Assembly (NCBI GenBank): GCA_964493205.1
Contig: CAZBMJ010000001.1
Span: 139,337-203,336 of the forward strand
Origin: CAZBMJ01 sp964493205
Lineage (GTDB): Bacteria; Myxococcota; UBA727; JABDBI01
Length of the DNA: 64,000 nucleotides
Direction: 5' to 3'
In this document: piece after piece, positions 17,633-24,837 of the stretch
Numbering within the stretch: position 1 is the first letter of the stretch
Layout of the letters: each line of letters begins with the position of its first letter
Notes under the pieces: generated by a model
The model's database searches: none
Seen by the model: only the letters and a program-made list of their open reading frames with translations
Told to the model about the DNA's origin: nothing
Translations under genes and position numbers: made by a program

Positions 17633-18373
17633 ATGGTTATTATTAATAAAAAACATAAAGATTCTGTTGAAGAAAAAGAAGCAAAGAAACAAGAAGAAGC
17701 AGCTTTGGCCATGGGTATTCAAGACGAGTATCAAGCCAAAGGTTTTGAACTTGTTCAATGGACCCAAGACCATAAAGGCTTTGTCACCATATGTATTGTG
17801 GCTTTGCTTGCTTTGGGTGGAGGAATTAGCGCGTATTCTTATTATAAACAAAGAGCCAATGAAGAAGCATCTGCGGCTTATTTTGAAGCGCTAAAATCTT
17901 CCGAAGAAGATTTAGATGATGAAGGTGAAGCTAAACCTAAAGATTTAGATAAAACTAAATTGGCGCTACAAAATGTCATACAACAGCATAAAAATTCTGA
18001 TGTGGCTATTTTAGCAAATTTACAAGCAGGATTTTTAGCTTTAACTAAAAACGAAGCAAAAGAAGCACTAGAGTTTTATCAAGCAGCTTTCAGTAAAATA
18101 AACAGTAAGGATAATCTTTATCCTTTGGCTTTGATGGGCTTAAGTAAGGCGCTAGATAAAAATAATAAACCAGCAGAAGCCCTAGAACATTTTGAAAAAA
18201 TTATTGCGGGTGAGAAATCTTTTCCAGGAAGAGATCTAGCTTTGTGGGAAGCTGTTAGGTTAACTAAAGAAAATAACCAAGAAAAAGCAAAAAAATACCT
18301 GAATATTTTGTTAGAAGATTATCCATCTTCAAGCTATGAACAAAAAGCTAAAAATCTGCAAGCTACTCTTTAA
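17633..18373 (+). CDS. YfgM-like single-pass TPR protein
   Basis: A 246-aa protein with a charged cytosolic N-terminus (residues 1-48), one transmembrane helix (~50-68, FVTICIVALLALGGGISAY), then helical TPR-like repeats (~100-240: LQAGFLALTK, YPLALMGLSKAL, LALWEAVRLT) ending with a TPR_21-type segment. E. coli YfgM is an ancillary SecYEG partner working with periplasmic chaperones. The following gene encodes a BamB-like propeller, the same order as yfgM-bamB in proteobacteria, which supports the assignment. Confidence 0.75.
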   Translation: MVIINKKHKDSVEEKEAKKQEEAALAMGIQDEYQAKGFELVQWTQDHKGFVTICIVALLALGGGISAYSYYKQRANEEASAAYFEALKSSEEDLDDEGEAKPKDLDKTKLALQNVIQQHKNSDVAILANLQAGFLALTKNEAKEALEFYQAAFSKINSKDNLYPLALMGLSKALDKNNKPAEALEHFEKIIAGEKSFPGRDLALWEAVRLTKENNQEKAKKYLNILLEDYPSSSYEQKAKNLQATL

Positions 18374-18391
18374 GATTTTGGAAAATTTATT

Positions 18392-19630
18392 ATGAATATT
18401 TTTTATAAAAGCTTAATAAACTTTTTATTTTGTTCTTTTATATGTTTTTATAGTTGGTCACAAAGTACTTTGTTAGCTATGAAGAATCTAGCATCTTTTG
18501 GACCTTGTGTTTTATCTAGTTTTAAACCTGTGGAACAAGGGTGCTTATCGTGGGCCAAAAATGTGGACGCTGCAGCATATTATGATATTTCTAGAAGGAT
18601 TATTTTTACAGGTTCTGCTGCGAACTATTTGCATGTACTTGATGCCGATTCTTTAAATGAGTTATTTTTAGTACAAACGGGTTCTAGAGTAGTAACCAAA
18701 CCTCTTAAGTCACCAGACGGTAACCTGTTAGCTTTTGCAACGCTTAATGGACGTATATTTTTATTAGATGCTTATACGTATGAAACTAAATTATTTTTTG
18801 ATGTTGGAAGTTTAGTTAATAATGATTTATTGTTTTTTGAAAATAGTTTATTTTTTAGTAACAAGCTTGGAAATGTCTATAGCATAGATACTAAAGATTT
18901 CTCTTCCAAAGAAGCAAAACTTTTATGGAAAATAGATAGGCCTGCTGGAAAAATAGCACTTAAACTTTCTTCCAATAGCAATTTGTTGCTTTATAAAAAT
19001 TCTATTAATTCTGTTAATTATTTATTGGCCCCTCATTTTAATGGCTATATTTCATTAATAGATGCTACTACTGGAAAAATAGAGAAAGACTTAACTCTAA
19101 CAAAGACTGGAACTAACTATGATTTTCCAGATATTGTTGCTCCTTTAGTTTTAGTTGATAATGCTGTTTATGCGGCATCTTATAAAGCAGGTTTATTCAA
19201 AATTAGTTTGCCGAGCTTACAGGTCATTTCTAGGAGAGAAGACCTTACTAAAATAATTCAGTTAAGCAAAACTAACGATGGTATAATTGCAGCAACTACT
19301 GAAAATTTATTTTCTATATCTTTTAATAATATAATAAAGTGGAAAAATAATTTCTCTCTTATTAAAACTAAAAGTTTAGCGTACGGCTATCCATTTAGCT
19401 TTATAGATCAAAGACCAGCTTTAATGGGTGGTATTTCTAATATTATTATTTACAATAATATTATTTTAATGGCATCTGATATGGGTGGTTTAGGAATTTT
19501 TGATTTAAAATCAGGCTCTTTAATGGGAATAAAAGGGGGATTAATTGGCTTTGGACCTAAAGTAGAGTTCTATGAGGGTTTGTTGTTTAGTGTTAGTAAA
19601 GCGGGTAGTTTATTCAAATATAGTTTTTAA
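18392..19630 (+). CDS. Exported PQQ-type beta-propeller protein, BamB-like
   Basis: A 412-aa protein with an N-terminal signal segment (~8-25) and repeated blades with the PQQ/WD-like pattern G-x-lhv-lda (for example NYLHVLDADS, GRIFLLDAYT, NGYISLIDATTGKI, GGLGIFDLKSGSL). The position 18 bp after the YfgM-like gene suggests a counterpart of BamB, the lipoprotein of the outer-membrane beta-barrel assembly machine. No good lipobox follows the signal (cysteines lie within the hydrophobic stretch), so it may be soluble periplasmic. Functional equivalence to BamB is inferred from fold and neighbourhood. Confidence 0.65.
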   Translation: MNIFYKSLINFLFCSFICFYSWSQSTLLAMKNLASFGPCVLSSFKPVEQGCLSWAKNVDAAAYYDISRRIIFTGSAANYLHVLDADSLNELFLVQTGSRVVTKPLKSPDGNLLAFATLNGRIFLLDAYTYETKLFFDVGSLVNNDLLFFENSLFFSNKLGNVYSIDTKDFSSKEAKLLWKIDRPAGKIALKLSSNSNLLLYKNSINSVNYLLAPHFNGYISLIDATTGKIEKDLTLTKTGTNYDFPDIVAPLVLVDNAVYAASYKAGLFKISLPSLQVISRREDLTKIIQLSKTNDGIIAATTENLFSISFNNIIKWKNNFSLIKTKSLAYGYPFSFIDQRPALMGGISNIIIYNNIILMASDMGGLGIFDLKSGSLMGIKGGLIGFGPKVEFYEGLLFSVSKAGSLFKYSF

Positions 19631-19664
19631 GCTTAGTCCAATCTAACAGGTATTTTGAGAAAAG

Positions 19665-20174
19665 ATGGTAATGAATATGAAGTCAGAATTTGATTCATCA
19701 GAAAAAAAACATTTTCGTGTAGTCGCCGCTTTAATTGTTAAGGACGGTAAGGTTCTTCTAACGCAAAGATGGCCTGGAAAAAATTTAGGTCTCACTTGGG
19801 AATTTCCAGGTGGAAAAGTAGAAGAAGGCGAAACAGATAAAGAAGCTTTAATTAGAGAGTTACAAGAAGAGCTTGGTATAAAAGCTGAAATAGGTACTTG
19901 CTGCTTTGAAACCAGACATGGTTATGGTTTAAGAGAGGTACACTTATTAATATTTCGTTGTAAACTTTTATCAGGTGAGCCTAAGGCTATTGATGTTAAA
20001 GCGATGGAGTGGGTAAATTTAAACGAACTTACTGAAAGAAAATTTCCACCAGCGGATTTATTATTTGTTCAAGAGTTAATAGCAGGTCGCATTAAACATG
20101 ATGATGATGATAGTGACCATGATGATGATGATGAGGCTTTTAAACCTGCTCAAGTAATTAGAAAGCCTAAATAA
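19665..20174 (+). CDS. MutT-type Nudix hydrolase with Asp/His-rich tail
   Basis: A 169-aa protein. The Nudix box is intact: GGKVEEGETDKEALIREL followed by QEELGI (residues ~49-72), the metal-binding catalytic helix. The flanking TWEFPGG and the late WVNLNEL are typical of the 8-oxo-dGTP pyrophosphatase MutT, which removes oxidised dGTP from the nucleotide pool. Three ATGs lie close together (19665, 19671, 19677). The last ~35 residues are unusual: HDDDDSDHDDDDE, then a basic end. The box is standard; the tail is not part of the Nudix fold. Confidence 0.85.
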   Translation: MVMNMKSEFDSSEKKHFRVVAALIVKDGKVLLTQRWPGKNLGLTWEFPGGKVEEGETDKEALIRELQEELGIKAEIGTCCFETRHGYGLREVHLLIFRCKLLSGEPKAIDVKAMEWVNLNELTERKFPPADLLFVQELIAGRIKHDDDDSDHDDDDEAFKPAQVIRKPK

Positions 20175-20233
20175 ATAATTTTTTGTCTTTAACTGTTGGT
20201 TATTTAAATCTATAACTCACGGATAAAATACTT

Positions 20234-22006
20234 ATGGTTAAAGATAAAGTTATACAATTTTCTATCGATCTTAATCAATGTCAAAAGCATCTATTTAAAG
20301 TTTCTTTGCTGCTAGATAGTGCATTACCTAATCAGATATTCTCTATGCCAGTATGGGCTCCAGGTTCTTATATGGTTAGAGAATTTTCTCAGCATATAAT
20401 AGAAATAAATGCTTATTCAGAAAATAAAATAATAAAAATAGATAAAATTAATAAAAATACTTTTATTACAAATAATAATAATAATAACTTGCAAATTAAT
20501 TATTCAATATATGCTTTTGATTCTTCAATAAGAGCAGCTTTTATTGATGATTTGCAAGCATTTTTTAATGGAACTTCTTTATTCTTACGTCCACATGATC
20601 TTCTAGATTTAAAATACAAAATAAACATATTAAAACCAGATGATAAAAAATTTTTTAATTGGCAAGTGGCTACTGCTTTAACTAGTATTAATATTGATGA
20701 ACAGGGGTTTGGAACTTATCAAGCGCTAGATTATGACACATTGGTTGATTGCCCTGTGCAAATAAGTCCTATGAAAAGACTTAAATTTAAGGCCTGTGAT
20801 ACAGAACACGAAATAGTTTTGGTCTCTGATGTGAGAGATTTTAGTGAAACTCGTTTAAAAAAAGATTTAGTTTTATTATGTGAAAGTCAGATAAAAATTT
20901 TTGGTGACACTCCACCATTTAAAAATTATTTATTTATTGCTCGTTTCGAAGAAGGAGGCTTTGGTGGCCTTGAACACATGAATTCGTCTATGCTTTTGTG
21001 TAATCCTTACGCTTTACCTAATGATGAAGTTTCTGAACCTGATATTAATTATAGATCTTTTTTAAGTTTATGTAGCCACGAATATTTTCATGCTTATAAC
21101 GTAAAACGCATAAAACCCATAGAGTTTTGTCCTTATAATTACGAGGAAGAGTCTTATACAAAAATGCTATGGCTTTTTGAAGGTTTTACTGCATATTATG
21201 ATGATCTTATGGTTAAAAAAGCTTCTTTGATTAGCACTGAATCATATTTAAATTTGCTGGCTAAAAACATTTCTAATTTATTGAAAAATCCTGGGCGTAA
21301 AATGCAAAATTTAGCTGAGTCTAGTTTTGATGCATGGGTTAAATTTTATCGCCCCCATGAAAATAGCCATAACACTAATATTAGTTATTATCTTAAGGGA
21401 AGTTTGTTAGCCTTATTTATAGATTTAAGTATTAGAATAAATACTGAGCATAGAAAATCTTTAGACGATGTTATGAACTATTGCTTTTTAAATTATGGTA
21501 ATCAAACTGGTATAAGTGAAGAGATTTTTTTAAGTGTTTTAGAAAAAATTGGTTTAATAAATATACAGGAGCTCAAACAAGACTTTATTTATGGCTTAAA
21601 AGAGTTACCCTTAAGCAATATATTAGATAAATTTGGTATCGAAACGATCTTTTCTATTGAAGACGAGAGTGTATCAAGTTCTTTAGGCTTAAAAATTAAG
21701 TTTGATAATCAAAAAGCTTTTATTCAGTCTATTGATTACAATTTGCCAGCTATTAATGCTTGCTTAAGCCCTAATGACGAAATTATTTCCATTAATAAAA
21801 TTCGAATAGATGAAAAAAATTATCACGATATGCTTGTGTCGCTAAAACCAGAGCAACAAATAGAAATATTATACGCAAGAAAAAAACAAGTTTTTTCTAC
21901 TGTTTTAACAACAGCATATAAACCTCAAGATTCTTGTAAATTAGTTATTAAAAAATCTATATCTCCAGAAGAAAAATATGCTTTAGGACAGTGGTTAAGA
22001 ATTTAA
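20234..22006 (+). CDS. M61-family glycyl aminopeptidase with PDZ domain
   Basis: A 590-aa protein. An N-terminal beta-sandwich (~1-175, WAPGSYMVREF) precedes a thermolysin-like domain with the zinc motif HEYFH at 282-286 and the third ligand Glu316 in WLFEGFTAYYDD. GGLEHMNSS upstream is the family substrate-binding strand. A PDZ-like domain lies around 480-560. There is no signal peptide. M61 enzymes release N-terminal Gly/Ala from peptides and may assist peptide turnover. It is followed by a 445-bp degraded strip. Confidence 0.88.
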   Translation: MVKDKVIQFSIDLNQCQKHLFKVSLLLDSALPNQIFSMPVWAPGSYMVREFSQHIIEINAYSENKIIKIDKINKNTFITNNNNNNLQINYSIYAFDSSIRAAFIDDLQAFFNGTSLFLRPHDLLDLKYKINILKPDDKKFFNWQVATALTSINIDEQGFGTYQALDYDTLVDCPVQISPMKRLKFKACDTEHEIVLVSDVRDFSETRLKKDLVLLCESQIKIFGDTPPFKNYLFIARFEEGGFGGLEHMNSSMLLCNPYALPNDEVSEPDINYRSFLSLCSHEYFHAYNVKRIKPIEFCPYNYEEESYTKMLWLFEGFTAYYDDLMVKKASLISTESYLNLLAKNISNLLKNPGRKMQNLAESSFDAWVKFYRPHENSHNTNISYYLKGSLLALFIDLSIRINTEHRKSLDDVMNYCFLNYGNQTGISEEIFLSVLEKIGLINIQELKQDFIYGLKELPLSNILDKFGIETIFSIEDESVSSSLGLKIKFDNQKAFIQSIDYNLPAINACLSPNDEIISINKIRIDEKNYHDMLVSLKPEQQIEILYARKKQVFSTVLTTAYKPQDSCKLVIKKSISPEEKYALGQWLRI

Positions 22007-22087
22007 GTGTGAAAAAAATTATAACTACTCAAGTACCTTCTAAAGAATAGCTCGTAAGTGGTTAATCTAATACATAAAAAATTACTC

Positions 22088-22114
22088 GGGCCGGCACAGG
22101 GACCGGCCCCTACA
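22088..22114. repeat. GC-rich REP-like hairpin, copy 2
   Basis: GGGCCGG (22088-22094) and CCGGCCC (22103-22109) flank an 8-nt loop and end CTACA, identical to 6616-6642 except one G/A change in the loop. It lies in the gene-poor strip 22007-22452, next to a decayed phosphoesterase gene. Confidence 0.8.
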
Positions 22115-22132
22115 TGCTGAATAAAGATATTT

Positions 22133-22336
22133 TTATAATCTTATTAAAATTTTTTGTTTTAAAATGAATCTACTTTGAAGCAAATCTGCAATCATTCGGC
22201 TGTCATTCAAAGCTACTTGGCTATTTACATAATTGCCATAACGGCCATCTGCCCAAGCATCTTGCCCTAGTAATAGAGTATCATTTCCTAAATCTTGTAC
22301 TCCCGCTGCGGGTAACCAGTGAAGCAATGGCTCGTA
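22133..22336 (-). pseudogene. Remnant of a calcineurin-like metallophosphoesterase gene
   Basis: The minus-strand frame encodes about 67 residues preceded by an in-frame TGA at 22337-22339. The segment HWLPAAGVQDL followed by LLLGQDAWADGRYGNY and VALNDSRMIADL resembles the mid-part of large metallophosphoesterases, where GHDGWADxRxG precedes an LND helix. Both the N-terminal metal-binding motifs and the C-terminal half are absent, so it cannot be functional. With the REP copy next to it, it marks a site of past rearrangement. The rest of the strip 22007-22417 shows no gene. Confidence 0.6.
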
Positions 22337-22417
22337 TCATAGAGTCTATTAAAGCATAATCATAGAAAATGATGCCAAAAATCTGGGGGTTGGAAAAATT
22401 TAATTAATATGGCGATC

Positions 22418-22446
22418 TGGACATTATTTTTTGCTTGACATATAAT
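22418..22446 (+). promoter_or_regulatory. Strong sigma70-like promoter of higBA with possible operator repeats
   Basis: -35 TGGACA (22418-22423), a 17-bp spacer, and a perfect -10 TATAAT (22441-22446). The toxin ATG begins 6 nt after the -10 box, so the transcript would be leaderless or nearly so. The decamer TGGACATTAT at the -35 recurs as TGGACATAAT over the start codon (22454-22463), a possible direct-repeat operator for the HTH antitoxin. Confidence 0.65.
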
Positions 22447-22452
22447 GGCTAA

Positions 22453-22824
22453 ATGGACATAATATCTAAAAAGAAAAGTAAGCAACTCGGTTTCATTGGC
22501 GATTCTTTAGAAAAAATTAAGAGTTTTCCTAAAATGGTAACAAAAAAGATTGGTTATGCTCTTAGGTATGCTCAAAGAGGAGAAAAACATGATAATGCTA
22601 AACCATTTAAAGGCTTAGGGCCTGGAAACTTTGAAATTGTTGAAGATTTTTCCACTGATACGTATAGAGCAGTCTATACCGTTAAATTTGATAGTGTGGT
22701 GTATGTGCTCCATGCGTTTCAGAAAAAATCTAAAACGGGTATCAAGACACCACAAAAAGAAATCGACTTAATAAAAGAACGCTATAAAATAGCAAAAGAG
22801 AGAAATGATGAAACAAAAAAATAA
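22453..22824 (+). CDS. higB: HigB/RelE-superfamily toxin (Gp49-like)
   Basis: A 123-aa basic protein with the type II toxin core: QLGFIGDSLEKIKSFP, then ALRYAQRG, KPFKGLGPGNFEIVEDF, YRAVYTVKF and VYVLHAFQKKSKTGIKTP. This is the phage Gp49/HigB-like branch, whose members cleave mRNA in the ribosome. Unlike RelBE, the toxin precedes the antitoxin, as in higBA. It overlaps the antitoxin gene by 20 nt. Confidence 0.88.
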   Translation: MDIISKKKSKQLGFIGDSLEKIKSFPKMVTKKIGYALRYAQRGEKHDNAKPFKGLGPGNFEIVEDFSTDTYRAVYTVKFDSVVYVLHAFQKKSKTGIKTPQKEIDLIKERYKIAKERNDETKK

Positions 22825-23131
22825 TATAACAATGAGTTCAGGAAATGTCTTTGAGGACCTTGGCGTTACCAATCCTGATTTGCATTTATTAAAAGCAGAT
22901 TTAGCTATTACTATTTTAAAAATTCTTAAGGACAAAAAACTTACTCAACAAAAGGCTTCTGAATTACTTGGTGTTGAACAACCTGAAATTTCTAAACTAA
23001 AAAATGGTAATTATTCAAGATTTAGAGTTGAAAGATTATTTTTATTTTTAAATAAGCTTGGCAGAAATATTAATATCCATGTAGACAAAACACGCTCTCC
23101 TCATCCAACACAACGAGTTGTAGCTGCATAG
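22805..23131 (+). CDS. higA: HigA-type antitoxin, XRE helix-turn-helix
   Basis: A 108-aa protein starting at ATG 22805 (or the adjacent 22808) inside the toxin gene, after an AGAGAG ribosome site. The HTH is residues ~45-75: KKLTQQKASELLGVEQPEISKLKNG split around the turn. HigA binds the toxin and the promoter, so the pair is probably autoregulated. The C-terminus ends with a flexible basic tail. Confidence 0.88.
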   Translation: MMKQKNNITMSSGNVFEDLGVTNPDLHLLKADLAITILKILKDKKLTQQKASELLGVEQPEISKLKNGNYSRFRVERLFLFLNKLGRNINIHVDKTRSPHPTQRVVAA

Positions 23132-23201
23132 CAGATAAAATAGTGATTAAGGAAAAGATTCCCATAGAAATGGGAGAAATGTTCAAAAAGGCAAAAACCC
23201 T

Positions 23202-23996
23202 TTAACCATTTTTCATCTTTTTTGCCCTACTAACTTCATGAAGACGAAGCCCAATTAAGCAGCAGGTGCCGACTATTGCAACAAAAAGAAACACAGGTAG
23301 GCTTCCTTCAATAACATTGAATCCCTGTGCCTCATTAAGGACAATATTATCTTTGACGATAGCTCCAGAAAATCGCCACCAGTTCCAGGCTATATGGAGT
23401 ACTAATCCATAGCCAATATGGTTAAACGTAAAATAAAGAGAGTTAGCTGCGAGACCAAATAAAAATAGAGTAGCTAAGCTTGTTAAATTAAGTGCCGTAT
23501 TTAAAGTACCAAAATAATAAAGCACAAAATGTAGGATAGCAAAAACTAATGCGGCAATAATTGCTATATAAGTTCGTTGTTTAAATAACTTAGCAAGTAC
23601 GCAAAGCAATATTGCACGTAAGGCAATTTCTTCATTAAGTGGTTGAGTAATACGCCAGACGATATGGGCGAGTGTTGGAAAAGAATAATCTAGTGGCCCA
23701 AGAAGTTTCAAAAATTGGTAGTCGTCTTGAACTATTATAAATCCAAAGACATTATATGCGATTATGCCTATAATAAGACAAATGATTATTTGCAGTGGGC
23801 TTTTGGTAAAACCTAAAATAGTACTCCAACTTTTTGGATAATAAATAATTGCACATAGTGTGATTAGGACTGTAGCAATTAAAAATTTCCAAACACCAAA
23901 AAAATAAAAATTATCGTTATCAGGGCCATAAGGCCAAAGAAAAACCAAAAAAACGGTTGGATAAAATAGATATTGGTATTTTTGTAGAATTTTCAT
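23202..23996 (-). CDS. CPBP (CAAX protease/bacteriocin-processing) family membrane protease
   Basis: A 264-aa polytopic protein from the ATG at 23996, which forms an ATGA overlap with the upstream gene's stop and has GGAA upstream. The three intramembrane glutamic-protease motifs are present: EExxxR (EEIALR), FxxxH (FAILH) and HxxxN (HIAWN). It is the last gene of a tightly coupled set after the pab genes and a 63-aa membrane protein. Substrate unknown; bacterial CPBP proteins are often linked to peptide maturation or self-immunity. A CCCAT/ATGGG hairpin at about 23163-23176 lies just past the stop. Confidence 0.87.
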   Translation of the reverse strand: MKILQKYQYLFYPTVFLVFLWPYGPDNDNFYFFGVWKFLIATVLITLCAIIYYPKSWSTILGFTKSPLQIIICLIIGIIAYNVFGFIIVQDDYQFLKLLGPLDYSFPTLAHIVWRITQPLNEEIALRAILLCVLAKLFKQRTYIAIIAALVFAILHFVLYYFGTLNTALNLTSLATLFLFGLAANSLYFTFNHIGYGLVLHIAWNWWRFSGAIVKDNIVLNEAQGFNVIEGSLPVFLFVAIVGTCCLIGLRLHEVSRAKKMKNG

Positions 23997-24184
23997 GTTA
24001 TTCCAATATATAAAAAAATAATTGGTAAGACAGCAAGAGCTATCATAAAAATTAAGCATAGCACTAGCATGGTTTTAACAATTATTGGATGCTTAGCTAA
24101 AAAATAAGCTATTCTTTTGCGAAAAAACATTAGCGACCAAGTTATAAAAAGCAAAGTCAGTATTAAAATTATGCTCATAGTCAT
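23993..24184 (-). CDS. Small two-helix membrane protein (63 aa)
   Basis: MTMSIILIL... forms two hydrophobic segments (~4-20 and ~38-60) separated by a basic loop (RKRIAYFLAKH). It is a real gene because its start overlaps the pabC stop and its stop overlaps the CPBP start, each by an ATGA arrangement. No family recognised. The coupling suggests it is made together with, and perhaps binds, the CPBP protease. Confidence 0.7.
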   Translation of the reverse strand: MTMSIILILTLLFITWSLMFFRKRIAYFLAKHPIIVKTMLVLCLIFMIALAVLPIIFLYIGIT

Positions 24185-24837
24185 GGTTTACAGTGCTCAA
24201 TTATAAGTTTTGCAAGTTCACTTTGAGGCTTATTTACTGGTACTACTCCAAACAGTGAATTAGTTAATAAAATTTCGCCAACCAGCTCTTTAGGTTTTAA
24301 ATAGGTATAATTTATATTCATAGATAAACTTTTAGCATAGTTTATAGCTTTGGCGCGCATAATGCTATCTAGTCCCCCCTGAAGCACTGTTAATGTATTA
24401 TTTTTATGTAACAAAATGCCAGATTTTGAGCCATCTACCACGTAGCCTTGGTGGTTGCATAAAAGACCTTCAAAAAAACCTAATTTCTGAGCTTGTGTAT
24501 AAGCCAAATAATAAGGCAAATAATTATTAGTTTTAAACTTTCCCAATTCATCATGAGTTAGCATGCTTGAAAGAATAATACTTACGCCTTCATAGATTTG
24601 TAAGCTTGGCAAAACATAATCTTGTATTTCTATCAAATAATTATGGCTAGATAAACTAATGCGTATTCTTTGTGGTTTTGTACTATTTAAAAGTTTTGAG
24701 TTTAAATCTTGTAAAACAGTATTTTTTTGGGGGACAAAAAAATTAAAGTGTTGAGCATGACTGGTAAGTCTTTGCCAATGTTCATCAAACATTTTTAATT
24801 TATGCTTAAAAAGCAATGTAGTAAATACGCTATTCAT
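24181..24837 (-). CDS. pabC: Aminodeoxychorismate lyase (class IV PLP aminotransferase fold)
   Basis: A 218-aa protein, shorter than the ~270-aa family norm. It keeps the class IV order: N-terminal segment MFDEHWQRL, the catalytic-lysine region GKFKTNNYLPY, and a C-terminal EILLTNSLFGVVPV. The usual ExTxSN motif after strand GxV is replaced by VDGSKSGILL, so one PLP-contact residue is altered. With aminodeoxychorismate it would form p-aminobenzoate plus pyruvate for folate. It overlaps the pabB-pabA gene by 8 nt, which gives the strongest functional hint. Confidence 0.75.
   Translation of the reverse strand: MNSVFTTLLFKHKLKMFDEHWQRLTSHAQHFNFFVPQKNTVLQDLNSKLLNSTKPQRIRISLSSHNYLIEIQDYVLPSLQIYEGVSIILSSMLTHDELGKFKTNNYLPYYLAYTQAQKLGFFEGLLCNHQGYVVDGSKSGILLHKNNTLTVLQGGLDSIMRAKAINYAKSLSMNINYTYLKPKELVGEILLTNSLFGVVPVNKPQSELAKLIIEHCKP

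Noticed and set aside
17561..19664. Shared TCTAACAGGTA before the YfgM-like and Nudix genes as an operator
   Set aside because: Eleven bases, two copies, different distances to the start codons; likely chance.
22133..22336. A functional small gene
   Set aside because: Resembles only the middle of a phosphoesterase, begins at TTG after an in-frame stop, and lacks all metal-binding motifs.
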